A DNA stretch of 64,000 bases from Phycisphaerae bacterium RAS2 (GCA_007753915.1 CP036352.1:248001-312000), one strand, 5' to 3'; counted from the first letter of the stretch, positions 1 through 8,689 are shown. Numbers and translations are program-made. Notes: generated by a model from the sequence alone, not told the origin.

Positions 1-2
1 AT

Positions 3-290
3 CCCTCCGGAAGCCGAACGCACGTCTCCATGATCGCCGCCTGCCTGCTCGCCACGGTCGTCGGCTATTTGCTGGCGGCCGTGCCGATCAGCGTGCAGGG
101 TTTCGGATTGCTGGAAGCGGTTTTTGCAAAGGTGATCGTCGAGGGCCACTGGGGGACGTATTCGCAGATGCTGGCCCTGACGCTGGGAATGCGGCTGTTG
201 CAGATCATCTGGGCGCTGCCGGGCGTCGTCGTGCCGTGGCTGGGCTTTGCACGGCCCACGACGGATGTCGAAATGCCGAGCAGCCCGTAG
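3..290 (+). CDS. C-terminal end of a flippase-like (UPF0104 / LPG synthase TM type) membrane protein, 5' truncated
   Basis: The frame is open from the left edge of the window, so the first Met at 30 need not be the start and the gene begins outside. About 95 residues are visible. They form two hydrophobic segments with a Pro-rich turn and the pattern GFGLLEAVFA, which resembles the conserved P-x-G-x-G-x-x-E region near the end of lysylphosphatidylglycerol synthase TM / UPF0104 proteins. Members of that family are inner-membrane proteins linked to lipid or lipid-linked sugar translocation. The protein ends with a short polar tail. The assignment rests on this one motif and on hydrophobicity, so the substrate is unknown. 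Confidence 0.55.
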   Translation, partial: PSGSRTHVSMIAACLLATVVGYLLAAVPISVQGFGLLEAVFAKVIVEGHWGTYSQMLALTLGMRLLQIIWALPGVVVPWLGFARPTTDVEMPSSP

Positions 291-353
291 GGCGGGCACC
301 GCCCACCGCTCCATCGCGCGCCATCCAATGGTGGGCCATGCCCACCCTACGCG
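286..353. repeat. REP-like inverted pair, GTAGGG(T/C)GGGCA family
   Basis: Two 22-nt arms in opposite orientation, 286-307 (CGTAGGGCGGGCACC core) and 332-353 on the other strand, differ at three positions. The element fills the gap between two convergent genes and overlaps both stop regions. It is the most complete inverted copy of a family also found at 31751, 43081, 43231, 56482 and 56526. Each arm contains its own shorter GGGC/GCCC dyad. Confidence 0.7.
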
Positions 354-1771
354 AACCATCGAATGCAGCACACGAGCCACACCGTGCACAACGCATCCAC
401 GACGAGGCCGGTGAAGATCATCGTGCGCAGCGGCACCAGACGCGTGCCGTACACCAGGGCGTTGGGCGGCGTCGAGACGGGCAGAACAAACCCCAGGCTC
501 GCCGACAGCGCCACCAGCCACGTCGCCTGAACCGGCGACAAGTGCATGGCCGCCCCGAGCGAGCCCGCGACCGGCACCATCAGCGAGGCCGTGGCGGTGT
601 TGCTCGTCAGCTCCGACAGCAGCACGGTCGCCCCTGCGACCAGCAGCGTGAGAACAGTGGGCGACAGATCGGTGGCACTGACGGCGCTCGCCAGCGCCTC
701 GGCCGCCCCGCTCGATTCCAGCACGCGACCGAGGCATAGCCCGCCGGCGATCAGAAAAAGCGTGTCCCAGTCCAGCGCCTGAAAGTCGTGCCGATCCAGC
801 ACGGGCGGCGCATCGGGCGCGGGACGCAGCAGGAACAGCGCCCAGGCCACCCCCATCGGCACGAGCGATTCCGGCAGATACGCTTTCACCCATGCGTTGA
901 TCGGATCGGCCTCGCGCGTCACGCTGATGATCACGCCGCTGGCCAGCCACACCAATGCCGCCACGGCGAACGCACCCAGCGCCAACCGCCGCGCCCCCGC
1001 TTGCCACGCAGGCGAATCGCCGCGAGCGGAATGGTCGATCACCGGCCCGACGTCGGTCACGACAAGCGGCGAGATCGCACCGGGCGCCTCGCGCCGCCGC
1101 ACGAATGCCAGCACGGCCCAGCCGATCAGCGTCGCCCCCAGCCAGACGGGCACACCGACCTTCATCCACGAGAGGAAACTCACGTCGTCGCTGATCTTTT
1201 TCATCGCCGCGTAGCCGATGAAGTTCGGCGCGGTGCCGACGGGCGTCGCCATGCCGCCGAAGGTGCTGCCCCATGCGAGGGCCAACAGGGCCGCGGCGGG
1301 GGCGGCCGTGCGCCGGGCCAGCGTCGCCACAATCGGCAGCAGCATAGCGCAGACAGCCGTATTATTCTGCGCCAGCGAGATCGCGCCCGACAAGAGCAAC
1401 ACGCCGATCGTAAGGCCCTTCGCACTGCGCGCTCCCGCCAGGGCCCGGCCCGACATCAGCCAGTCAAACGCCCCGTGCTTCTCCAACGCCCGCGCGAGCA
1501 GAAACGTACCGAGGAACAGAAACACCACCGGGTCGCCCCATGCCGCCAGGGCTTCCTTCCAGGTCAAGAGCCCGGCGAAGGTCGCGAGGATCGGCACGAC
1601 CAGCGCCGTCACCCCTAGCGGCGCGGCCTCGGATATCCACAGGATCAGCGTCGCCGCCACGAGGCCGGCCGACTTGCGAATGGCAGCGCTCTCATGCCAC
1701 GGCGCGGCGTTGGAAAGCGCGAACGCGCCGGCGGCGAAAACGATCATGATGAGCTGGTAGCGTCGGGTCAT
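347..1771 (-). CDS. DASS-family (SLC13-like) sodium:dicarboxylate/sulfate symporter
   Basis: A 474-residue integral membrane protein with about eleven hydrophobic segments. The two pseudo-symmetric hairpin motifs of the divalent anion:sodium symporter family are visible: NNTAVCAML at about residue 136 and SNTATASLMVP at about residue 390. In the family the SNT motifs bind sodium and the carboxylate or sulfate substrate. It probably imports a di- or tricarboxylate or an inorganic anion across the inner membrane; the exact substrate cannot be read. I start at the ATG at 1771 because the upstream in-frame Met at 1837 adds only a hydrophilic, non-family leader. It converges on the flippase-like gene. 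Confidence 0.85.
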   Translation of the reverse strand: MTRRYQLIMIVFAAGAFALSNAAPWHESAAIRKSAGLVAATLILWISEAAPLGVTALVVPILATFAGLLTWKEALAAWGDPVVFLFLGTFLLARALEKHGAFDWLMSGRALAGARSAKGLTIGVLLLSGAISLAQNNTAVCAMLLPIVATLARRTAAPAAALLALAWGSTFGGMATPVGTAPNFIGYAAMKKISDDVSFLSWMKVGVPVWLGATLIGWAVLAFVRRREAPGAISPLVVTDVGPVIDHSARGDSPAWQAGARRLALGAFAVAALVWLASGVIISVTREADPINAWVKAYLPESLVPMGVAWALFLLRPAPDAPPVLDRHDFQALDWDTLFLIAGGLCLGRVLESSGAAEALASAVSATDLSPTVLTLLVAGATVLLSELTSNTATASLMVPVAGSLGAAMHLSPVQATWLVALSASLGFVLPVSTPPNALVYGTRLVPLRTMIFTGLVVDALCTVWLVCCIRWFA

Positions 1772-1904
1772 ATCGCGCGACAATGCGGAATCGTCCTGAT
1801 GGTACGCGCCGGCTTGGCGGGCACCAAATCGACGCAACTTATTGCTTGGACGCGATTTGGATTCATTCTCCGAGCATTCGGGGACGCGGCGCGGCGTTTG
1901 CAGC

Positions 1905-1910
1905 TACAAT
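1905..1910 (+). promoter_or_regulatory. possible -10 element (TACAAT)
   Basis: TACAAT lies 13 nt before the ATG of the cysteine-rich gene at 1924. No good -35 is visible at 16-18 nt upstream. Several other genes in the window have the same hexamer very close to their start codons, which is why I note it. Confidence 0.35.
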
Positions 1911-1923
1911 ACGACCAGGTCTA

Positions 1924-2421
1924 ATGGCTCTTCGATTGCTCATTACGCTTGGAATGCTCGTGTCGCCGCTTGGGGCGCAGGCCTGCGCGGACTGCCCGGG
2001 CATGATGAAGTGCGAGACGTCGCCGCGGGGATGCGTCTGCTGCAAGCCCGCCGCCCGGTCGCCACGTCAGGCTGTTCAACCCAAATCATCCTGTTGTGCC
2101 AAAAAGTCGCCCACGGCAGTGGTGCGAGCGATACCGATTGTCTGCTCCATCAAGGGGCAGGCGCCCAACGGTCGCGCAATCGTTAAGGCGTGCGTTTGTT
2201 GCGTCCAGTCGTCGCCGAACACGCCGATGCCGGCTGTTCCGCCGACGCCGACATCGACCGAAATCGTCAAAGCGAAGTTCTTCTCCTCGCCGGCGATGCT
2301 CGCCGACATGGCACCCTCGGCTTCGGATGCACACCCCGTACGGTTTGATCAACGTACGCCCCTTCTTGAATTCAGATCGGCCTGCGACCGGCAGGCATCC
2401 CTCTGTGTCTGGCTGAATTGA
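1924..2421 (+). CDS. exported cysteine-rich hypothetical protein
   Basis: A 165-residue protein starting with a typical signal peptide (MALRLLITLGMLVSPLGAQA). The mature part has Cys pairs and Cys-x2-Cys spacings (CADCPGMMKC, CVCCKP, SSCCAKK, CVCC), then a Pro/Thr-rich linker and a long tail with few recognisable features. I recognise no family. The Cys-rich half could bind a metal or be disulfide-bonded outside the cytoplasm. It precedes another Cys-rich exported gene (2566) on the same strand. The start at 1924 was chosen because the signal peptide begins there; the longer frame from 1783 has an unrelated hydrophilic leader. Confidence 0.55.
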   Translation: MALRLLITLGMLVSPLGAQACADCPGMMKCETSPRGCVCCKPAARSPRQAVQPKSSCCAKKSPTAVVRAIPIVCSIKGQAPNGRAIVKACVCCVQSSPNTPMPAVPPTPTSTEIVKAKFFSSPAMLADMAPSASDAHPVRFDQRTPLLEFRSACDRQASLCVWLN

Positions 2422-2565
2422 TTCATCCGCGACGGCGCGGCCCTTCGACAGCGCCGGCGTTGCAACCTACTCAAGTTTTCTACGTTTGTATGTTTGCAGG
2501 CGCGGGGCGCGCGTGCGCCGCCGCGCCGGATGAAACTGGTTTTTCTGACACAAAGGAGTTTTTCC

Positions 2566-2814
2566 ATGAAGCGCTTTTTGGTACTCACGTTGGTTCTGTG
2601 CGGCCTCGTGGCCACGGCCTTTGCGTTCGCGCCGTCGAGCACGGCGGCGAAGACGGACTGCTGCTGCGGCGACGAGTGCGCCGCGGTCTGCGGCGAGGCC
2701 TGCAACTGCGCCTGCGGCGGCGATTGCACCGGCTGCGAAGATTGCAGCAAGTGTGACTGCTCGGGTGCGGCCGGTTGCGACCAGGCCAAGGCCGAGTCCT
2801 GCTGCAAGTCGTAA
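2566..2814 (+). CDS. small exported metallothionein-like cysteine-rich protein
   Basis: An 82-residue protein with a strong ribosome binding site (AAAGGAG at about 2552) and a clear signal peptide ending near AFA. The mature segment is about 55 residues and contains 16 cysteines with small and acidic residues between them (for example DCCCGDECAAVCGEACNC). This composition resembles metallothioneins or other thiolate metal-binding peptides, but exported rather than cytoplasmic, and it fits no family I can name. A rho-independent terminator follows at 2866. Metal or metalloid binding in the periplasm is an inference from composition only. Confidence 0.7.
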   Translation: MKRFLVLTLVLCGLVATAFAFAPSSTAAKTDCCCGDECAAVCGEACNCACGGDCTGCEDCSKCDCSGAAGCDQAKAESCCKS

Positions 2815-2865
2815 CGTCGCACACCGCGCGGCTGAATTCGGCCGCGTGTGACGTGTGATTCAACA

Positions 2866-2910
2866 GGGCCGGATTTCGTCGGGAAATGGCGGAATCCGGC
2901 CTTCTTTGTT
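2866..2910 (+). terminator. rho-independent terminator after the Cys-rich gene
   Basis: The 9-nt arms GGCCGGATT (2867-2875) and AATCCGGCC (2893-2901) are perfectly complementary and are followed directly by TTCTTTGTT. Another imperfect dyad centred on GAATTC (about 2818-2857) lies just upstream. Together they separate the Cys-rich gene from hpt. Confidence 0.75.
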
Positions 2911-2950
2911 GCGTCGTCGCGTTCGGCGTTGTTGGCCCTCCCGGCGCGGC

Positions 2951-2956
2951 TACAAT
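2951..2956 (+). promoter_or_regulatory. possible hpt -10 element giving a leaderless or near-leaderless mRNA
   Basis: TACAAT (five of six matches to TATAAT) ends only 6 nt before the hpt ATG at 2963, so the predicted start of transcription falls on or next to the start codon. A weak -35 (TTGTTG) lies 16 nt upstream. No ribosome binding site precedes the ATG. Confidence 0.45.
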
Positions 2957-2962
2957 GTCCGG

Positions 2963-3505
2963 ATGGAAGCCGACCTCGCGAAGATCCTGATTCCGCGTGA
3001 GCGGATTCAGCAGCGCGTGCAGGAATTGGGACGCGACATCGCACATGTCTATGGCGATCAGTCCGGGGAATTGGTCATCGCGGCCATTCTGTCCGGCTCG
3101 ATCATCTTCCTCGCTGACCTGATCCGATGTTTGCCGTTCAAAATGAAGCTCGGCCTGATGACCGTCAGCCGGTACCGCGGCGCGACGACCACCGGCGGCG
3201 ACACGCACCTCGTGCAGGACCTGAACGAGGACATTTCGGGGCGGCACGTTCTGGTCGTGGACGATATTCTCGACAGCGGTCATACGTTGCGCGAGGTGAA
3301 GCGCCAGCTTGCCGAGCGCGGCCCCGCCAGCCTGCGTACGTGCGTGCTTTTGCGCAAGACGGCCAAGGCCCCGAAAGACCTGAACGCCGATTTCGTTGGA
3401 TTTGAGATTGAGGATGTCTTCGTCGTCGGCTACGGGCTGGATTATGACGGGCAATATCGAAATTGGCCGGACATCGGCGTGCTTCGCCCGGAATTGTACG
3501 CATGA
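2963..3505 (+). CDS. hpt: hypoxanthine phosphoribosyltransferase
   Basis: A 180-residue type I phosphoribosyltransferase, the usual length of bacterial HPRT. It transfers the phosphoribosyl group of PRPP to hypoxanthine or guanine (purine salvage, cytoplasm). The PRPP-binding motif VLVVDDILDSGHT is at residues 96-108, and the mobile-loop region (VSRYRGATTTGG) and the C-terminal base-binding stretch (FVVGYGLDYDGQYRN) are both present. The start at 2963 matches the family's N-terminus; the open frame upstream to 2855 encodes no conserved residues and crosses the terminator. Its stop overlaps the start of the next gene by ATGA. Confidence 0.92.
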   Translation: MEADLAKILIPRERIQQRVQELGRDIAHVYGDQSGELVIAAILSGSIIFLADLIRCLPFKMKLGLMTVSRYRGATTTGGDTHLVQDLNEDISGRHVLVVDDILDSGHTLREVKRQLAERGPASLRTCVLLRKTAKAPKDLNADFVGFEIEDVFVVGYGLDYDGQYRNWPDIGVLRPELYA

Positions 3506-4095
3506 CTGCGACGCTGGATCGCCTCCGTTCGCCGGCGCGCGACGTGAAGGTTCACGCCGAGGGCAACGCCGTCAAGCTCGCCTCGCATGCCGTCGTGCCC
3601 GAGCATCTGCTGGACGGCGGCGAGATTGTCATCCTCGCGATCAAGCCGTCGATGTGGTACGTGCCGCTGGTGTCGGCGCGATGGATCCTCGCCGGCATCG
3701 GGTTGATGGCGCTGGGCATGAGCGAATGGAGCCCGCCGGAGTTTCAGTGGTATTTCCTTCGCGCCGGCGCATGGGCGGCCGTGCTGCGGATCGGATGGGC
3801 GATTCTCGAATGGGTGTCGACCCTGTACGTGCTGACCAACCATCGACTGATGCGGATTCGCGGCGTGTTTCACATCGAGCTGTTCGAATGCCGATTGAAA
3901 AAGGTTCAGAACATGTACCTGTCTTTGACGCTTGCCGAGCGGTTGACGCGCACGGGCACGCTGGTGTTCATGACGGCGGCGGCCGCGGGCGGCGGATCGG
4001 CCTTGTGGCGCATCGTGGCGAGGCCGCTGGAAGTGCATGAGCAGGTGGTGGTGGCGATTCGCAAGGCGCAGGATCGCAACGGCGGAGTGATGTAG
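3502..4095 (+). CDS. membrane protein with bacterial PH domain (bPH2 / DUF304 type)
   Basis: A 197-residue protein with two hydrophobic segments near residues 55-75 and 85-105, followed by YVLTNHRLMRIRGVF and a downstream KKVQNMYLSLT stretch. This TNxRL...RG...E...kVQ pattern is the hallmark of the bacterial PH-like (bPH2, former DUF304) domain, which is found in membrane proteins of unknown role. The start overlaps the hpt stop (ATGA), so the two genes are translationally coupled, although no functional link with purine salvage is known to me. Confidence 0.7.
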   Translation: MTATLDRLRSPARDVKVHAEGNAVKLASHAVVPEHLLDGGEIVILAIKPSMWYVPLVSARWILAGIGLMALGMSEWSPPEFQWYFLRAGAWAAVLRIGWAILEWVSTLYVLTNHRLMRIRGVFHIELFECRLKKVQNMYLSLTLAERLTRTGTLVFMTAAAAGGGSALWRIVARPLEVHEQVVVAIRKAQDRNGGVM

Positions 4096-4099
4096 CAGA

Positions 4100-5278
4100 A
4101 TGAAGACGAACATAAACATTCTGGCGGCGGTGGTCACGAGTCTCCTGGGCGTCTGCGGCGTCGTCCGCGCACAAGACGGCGAGGACGGCGAGATTCAGGA
4201 GGAGCAGCGCAAGCTGATCCGGTCGCTCGGCGGCGAGAAGCTCAAAGAGGCCGAGGACATCGTCAAGACGACCAAGGCCATGGGCTGGGACCGCCAGCAA
4301 CAGGTGATGGAGCAGGCAACCGACGAGATGTTCCGCCAGAACGGCTGGAACAGCGAGCCGGACCAGTTCGCGCGGAACCTTCTGCGCGACGTGGGCCAGA
4401 TTCCGCCATGGCAGGCGCGCGAGCGTCAGGAGATTTTCCTGAACGGGTTGCAGGGTCGATTGAGCCTGACACACGATCAGCGCATTCTGCTGAATAACGA
4501 GATGCAGCGCGAAACCATGGCCATGATGGGGCGGCACTTCAAGGACATCGTTCCCGTCGTGCTGGAGGTTGCCAAGACGCGGGCGAGCGATCAGCCGTTC
4601 ACGCCCGAGCAGGTGCAGCGGTGGTCCACCAGCCTCGAGCCGATCATGGGGGACTCGCTGGAGACGGTGAAGAAGTTGACCCAGCGGCTGGAACGCACGA
4701 TGACCGAGGAGCAGCGCCGCATCCTGAAGCAGGACATGGATGCACTCCTCAAGCGGCATCGGGATGTGGAAAAGATGGTCGTCAAGTGGAAGCGAGGCGA
4801 GTGGTCGCCGGCCGACTGGGGCCTGCAGAACGATCCGATCCACGCGGGCGTGATGCAGGAGATCGCCCAGCGCGGCGGAGCGAATGCGTCGACCGATCAA
4901 AACTGGAAAGACCCGAGCTTCGCCAACAACGAGAGTGAATGGGAGCGGTACGTCCGCTGGTTCTGTGATTACTTCGAGTGCGATGCCTCGCAGCGCACCA
5001 AGTCCAACGCGATCCTGAAGACCGCCAAGCAGGAAGCGATCCGCTATCGCGAGAGTCGGCGCGATGTAATCGCCCAATACGAAACGCGGATCGCCGCGGA
5101 GAAGAACCCCGCCGCGAAATCGACGCTGACGGCCGAGCTGAACAAGAATCTCGCGCCCATCGGCGATATGTTCCAGCGCATGAAAGACCGCCTCGCGTCC
5201 GACGTGCTGACCAGCGCCCAGCGGACACGGTTGCCGCAAACGGCAACGGCCTCTGGTGCGGAAAAGACCGGCGATTAG
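4100..5278 (+). CDS. exported helical hypothetical protein, C-terminal module shared with the gene at 9338
   Basis: A 392-residue protein with a signal peptide (cleavage near VVRAQ) and a mostly charged, helix-rich body with Glu/Arg/Gln-rich stretches. I recognise no named family. Residues about 278-382 (pattern EWERYVRWFC, then QRT, EAIRY, PIGDMFQRMKDRL) align by eye with residues about 358-460 of the protein at 9338, with conserved Trp, Cys, Gln-Arg, Tyr and Lys-Asp-Arg-Leu positions. It starts 4 nt after the PH-domain gene, so the three plus-strand genes from hpt may form one transcript. It ends 9 nt from the convergent glycosyltransferase gene. Confidence 0.6.
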   Translation: MKTNINILAAVVTSLLGVCGVVRAQDGEDGEIQEEQRKLIRSLGGEKLKEAEDIVKTTKAMGWDRQQQVMEQATDEMFRQNGWNSEPDQFARNLLRDVGQIPPWQARERQEIFLNGLQGRLSLTHDQRILLNNEMQRETMAMMGRHFKDIVPVVLEVAKTRASDQPFTPEQVQRWSTSLEPIMGDSLETVKKLTQRLERTMTEEQRRILKQDMDALLKRHRDVEKMVVKWKRGEWSPADWGLQNDPIHAGVMQEIAQRGGANASTDQNWKDPSFANNESEWERYVRWFCDYFECDASQRTKSNAILKTAKQEAIRYRESRRDVIAQYETRIAAEKNPAAKSTLTAELNKNLAPIGDMFQRMKDRLASDVLTSAQRTRLPQTATASGAEKTGD

Positions 5279-5287
5279 GCGATCCAT

Positions 5288-6865
5288 TCACCGGTTTGCT
5301 TCAAAGACAAAGACATCGTGCTTGTCGGTGCTGAACCGCTTCACCTCGCGCAGCGGCATGGCCCCGCCGTGCAGTTCGAGGAAGAACGCCGCGTCGTCGG
5401 CATCGCTCCATCGGCGCGTGTGTGTGGCGTCGATCACCCATCGCGGACGACGCGCCGCCAACGTCGCGCGCAACTCTTTCAGCAACGCGGGGGGCGTCAG
5501 CGGGGCGTCGGGCGAGCCGGACGCGCCGACGGCCAACCAGCGCGGACTGCCTTCGAATGAACCGGCGTAGAACATCAACTGCTCCAGCCGGTCGTGTGCC
5601 ATAATCACGTCATCGCTGCCTGCGTTCTGCGCGAGCCATTGACCGGCCTCGCGCAGGCACGCCTTGTCGGCATTGATCGGCCGCGAGCAGAACCACGCCA
5701 GCGGCGCGAGCGCGACCACGATGGCGATGGCGACGATGGTCGACGCCCGCCGCAGCGGACGCCTCGCGGCAATGAGGGATACCAGCGTTGCGAACCCCGC
5801 CGCGGCCCACGGGATGGTGAGTGCCGCCGGGATGACCATGTAACGGGAGCTGATCTCGCCGTATGCCTTCACGCGCAGGAGCACCGCGGCCAATTGCAAT
5901 CCGATCGCCATGCCAACCAGCGCTGCGCCGGTCGTGCGAGCGCGCGGCGCACTGCGCAGAAACAATCCGATGACGACAAGCGTCGAGAGAATGTATTGGC
6001 CGCTTGCGCCCCAGGCATCGGCCATGCGCGCCGGCGCTTTGTGCCACGGCAGCCATTCGGCCAGGATGAACGCACCCAATGAACCATTCGGCGAAGCAGA
6101 TACGGCCGGTTCGCCGAAGAGCAAGTCGCCCAGGTTCTTGTTCGGCATGATGTTGCCCGTGATCAGGGATGGCGGGCTGGACACGAGACCAAACGCGACG
6201 GTCAGCGTGACCATAGCCAGGATCACACGAAGCCGCTTGCCGCGGGATGCTGCGTGGAGCAGGCACGTGAACATCGCGCCCTCGATCCCCAGGGCCTCCT
6301 GCCGCAGCCAGTACGCCGCCCCCGCCAGCGCGCCGCACGCAGCAGCCCACCCGGTCATTCGCCGCATGCAGTCGGTATGCTCGAGCGCGCGCAGCCCCGC
6401 CAGCAGCGCCGCCAGATACAGCGCCAGGTGCGGCATGTCGGACAGCACATCGCCGGAAAGTTCCGCGCCCTGCGGCCAGAGCGCGGAGAACAAGCCCGCG
6501 ATGCCCGCAAGCATCGGTTCAAACAAGCGCCGCGTGAGGAAGTAAATCAATACACATGCCGCCACGCCGCCGATGACCGACACCATCTGCCCGGCGCGAA
6601 GCCACAACGTTGGATCATTCGATGTCGAATCGCCGCCGAGTAATCGCATCGCGCCGAGTAATGAATAGGAATATCCCGGCTGTTTGGATGTGCCCTTCAT
6701 CGCCGCGACCGGGTCGGCCGCCAGTTGTTTCGCGAACTCCACGAAGTGCACACCGTCCCGGCTGACGCATTCCAACCGCGACGCTGCATGAACGCGCACC
6801 AGCGCCGCCAGCAGCACAATCGCGGCAACGTGTCGCCAGGTCGATGCGGTCAGGTGCGGCGTCAA
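5288..6865 (-). CDS. GT39 / PMT_2-like membrane glycosyltransferase
   Basis: A 525-residue polytopic protein with about ten hydrophobic segments. After the first segment comes an acidic loop (ECVSRDGVHFVEFAKQLA), the place where GT-C / ArnT-type enzymes carry their D/E motif, then the helical bundle and a soluble C-terminal part (residues about 400-525). Such enzymes transfer a sugar from a polyprenyl-phosphate carrier on the outer face of the inner membrane. The motif here is Asp-Gly rather than Asp-Glu, so donor and acceptor cannot be guessed. The gene is alone, convergent with the helical secreted protein and divergent from the flavin reductase gene. Confidence 0.65.
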   Translation of the reverse strand: MTPHLTASTWRHVAAIVLLAALVRVHAASRLECVSRDGVHFVEFAKQLAADPVAAMKGTSKQPGYSYSLLGAMRLLGGDSTSNDPTLWLRAGQMVSVIGGVAACVLIYFLTRRLFEPMLAGIAGLFSALWPQGAELSGDVLSDMPHLALYLAALLAGLRALEHTDCMRRMTGWAAACGALAGAAYWLRQEALGIEGAMFTCLLHAASRGKRLRVILAMVTLTVAFGLVSSPPSLITGNIMPNKNLGDLLFGEPAVSASPNGSLGAFILAEWLPWHKAPARMADAWGASGQYILSTLVVIGLFLRSAPRARTTGAALVGMAIGLQLAAVLLRVKAYGEISSRYMVIPAALTIPWAAAGFATLVSLIAARRPLRRASTIVAIAIVVALAPLAWFCSRPINADKACLREAGQWLAQNAGSDDVIMAHDRLEQLMFYAGSFEGSPRWLAVGASGSPDAPLTPPALLKELRATLAARRPRWVIDATHTRRWSDADDAAFFLELHGGAMPLREVKRFSTDKHDVFVFEANR

Positions 6866-6906
6866 TCGCGTGCGGTGCCTCCGAGTTCTTCAAGCGCGGT
6901 GTGGTG

Positions 6907-6935
6907 TTGGCCGCTGCGCACGGCGCGGTTAGAAT
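6907..6935 (+). promoter_or_regulatory. sigma-70-like promoter for the flavin reductase gene
   Basis: TTGGCC (6907-6912) and TAGAAT (6930-6935) are separated by 17 nt. The predicted transcription start near 6942 leaves a leader of about 55 nt before the ATG at 6997. Confidence 0.5.
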
Positions 6936-6996
6936 AAGCCGAATTACCCGCGTCGTCGCCACGGGACGCGATGCGCTCGATGCGGAGGGGTTCTTC

Positions 6997-7485
6997 ATGG
7001 CTCTGGATTCAACGGGACAGGAACACGTCGCCCGCGCGCTGGGTCGGATCCCCAGCGGATGTTCGATTCTCACTGTCGCTGTGGGCAACCGCCGGACCGG
7101 CGTGCTCGTGTCGTGGGCGCAGCAGGCCGCGTTCGAGCCGCCGATGGTATCCGTCGGCGTGAAGAAGGGCCGGCCGGTTGAGCAATTGATCGACGCGGCG
7201 GGGCAGTTCGTGCTGAATCTGCTCGGCGAAAATCCGTCGGCGATGTTCAAGCATTTCGGCCGCGGCTTCGCGCTGGAGGAGGACGCCTTCGCAGGGCTGG
7301 CGGTTGAGGCGGTCCCCGGCGGCGTGGCGATTCCCGATCGCGTCGCGCGGTTGAGTGTGGCGGTGCGGCAGAAGGTCGACGCCGGCGATCATTGGCTGTA
7401 CGTGGGTGAGATCATCGATGCCGACGGCGGCGCGGACGGCGCGAAGCCCTACGTGCATCTGCGGAAGAATGGGTTGTCCTATTAG
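6997..7485 (+). CDS. flavin reductase-like FMN-binding domain protein
   Basis: A 162-residue single-domain protein. The N-terminal stretch LGRIPSGCSILTV, then VSWAQQAAFEPPMVSVGVKK and FVLNLLGE are typical of the flavin reductase-like (FMN-binding split barrel) family, in which related proteins bind FMN and reduce flavins or partner redox enzymes. The start at 6997 follows a purine-rich GGAGGGG and gives the usual family N-terminus. The gene ends 10 nt before ygeW, so they are probably co-transcribed. Which substrate it uses is unknown. Confidence 0.8.
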   Translation: MALDSTGQEHVARALGRIPSGCSILTVAVGNRRTGVLVSWAQQAAFEPPMVSVGVKKGRPVEQLIDAAGQFVLNLLGENPSAMFKHFGRGFALEEDAFAGLAVEAVPGGVAIPDRVARLSVAVRQKVDAGDHWLYVGEIIDADGGADGAKPYVHLRKNGLSY

Positions 7486-7495
7486 CGAGGCCTGC

Positions 7496-8689
7496 ATGTC
7501 CGAAGAAACGGTTGACACGTTGATCCGCCGACTCGGCGACATCAAGACAGCATTCTATAACAAGGACTTCCTCCGCACTTGGGACCACACCCAGCCGGAG
7601 CTGACGGCTGTGCTGACCGCCGCCGAGGCGCTGCACGGGCTGTATCGCGCGGGGACGAGCTGCCGCGTGTTCGAGAGCGGCCTGGCCGTGAGCATCTTCC
7701 GCGATCAGTCGACCCGCACGCGGTTCAGCTTCGCCAAAGCCGCGAGCCTGCTGGGCCTCACCCCGCAGGACCTCGACGAGGGTAAGAGTCAGATCGCCCA
7801 CGGCGAAACCGTCCGCGAGACGGCCAACATGGTGTCGTTCCTGGCGGAGACGATCGGCATTCGCGACGACATCTTTCTCGGCGAAGGCCACAAGTACATG
7901 AAAGAGGTCGCCCACTCGGTGGACGAAGGCTTCCGCGAGGGCGTGCTGCCGCAGCGGCCAGCGGTGGTGAATCTGCAATGCGATGAGGACCACCCGACGC
8001 AGGCGATGGCCGATCTGCTGCACCTGAAGCGCACGTTCGGCTCGCTGGAGGCCCTGCGCGGCAAGAAGATCGCGATGACCTGGGCCTACAGCCCGTCGTA
8101 CGGCAAGCCGCTGTCGGTGCCGCAGGCGATTATTACACTGATGTCGCGATATGGCATGAACGTCATGCTGGCCCATCCCGAGGGTTACGATCTGATCGGC
8201 GACACGCTGAAGGTGTCCGAGCGGCACGCGAAGGAGAGCGGCGGCAGTTTCGCGCGGGTGCACGACATGGCCGAGGCATTTCGCGATGCGGACGTGGTTT
8301 ATCCCAAGAGCTGGGCGCCGTTCGCGGTGATGGAGCAGCGGACGAAGATTCTTCGCGCGCGGGAGAATGACAAGCTGGCAGCGCTGGAGAAGGAGTGCCT
8401 CGCCAACAACGCGAAGTTCAAGAACTGGGAATGCACCGACAAATTGATGAGCGTGACGCGCGGCGGAAAGGCGCTGTACATGCACTGCCTGCCCGCCGAT
8501 ATCACCGGCGTCTCATGCAAAGAGGGCGAGGTCTCGGCAGACGTGTTCGAGCGCTATCGCCTGACGACCTATCGCGAGGCGTCGTACAAGCCGTTCATCA
8601 TCGCGGCGATGATCCTGCTGGCACGATTCGAGAATCCCGCGGCGGTGTTAACTTCGCTGGCGAGCGAACGGGATGCAAGACGAATGTAA
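7496..8689 (+). CDS. ygeW: knotted carbamoyltransferase YgeW
   Basis: A 397-residue protein, the same length as E. coli YgeW, which it closely resembles by eye along its length. The carbamoyl-phosphate motif FRDQSTRTRFSF is at residues 68-79, followed by DEGKSQIAHGETVRETANM, the HPTQ motif, WAYSPSYGKPLSVP and HCLPADI near residue 331. YgeW belongs to the transcarbamylases with a trefoil knot; its physiological acceptor is not established as far as I know. The start at 7496 was chosen by alignment with YgeW. A gene for the YgeY hydrolase lies 2 kb away on the other strand, as in the E. coli yge cluster, though here an insert separates them. Confidence 0.9.
   Translation: MSEETVDTLIRRLGDIKTAFYNKDFLRTWDHTQPELTAVLTAAEALHGLYRAGTSCRVFESGLAVSIFRDQSTRTRFSFAKAASLLGLTPQDLDEGKSQIAHGETVRETANMVSFLAETIGIRDDIFLGEGHKYMKEVAHSVDEGFREGVLPQRPAVVNLQCDEDHPTQAMADLLHLKRTFGSLEALRGKKIAMTWAYSPSYGKPLSVPQAIITLMSRYGMNVMLAHPEGYDLIGDTLKVSERHAKESGGSFARVHDMAEAFRDADVVYPKSWAPFAVMEQRTKILRARENDKLAALEKECLANNAKFKNWECTDKLMSVTRGGKALYMHCLPADITGVSCKEGEVSADVFERYRLTTYREASYKPFIIAAMILLARFENPAAVLTSLASERDARRM

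Noticed and set aside
3968-5287. A 439-codon minus-strand frame under the helical secreted protein
   Set aside because: Shadow of a gene with a signal peptide and a module shared with another protein; the antisense product has Arg/Leu/His bias only.
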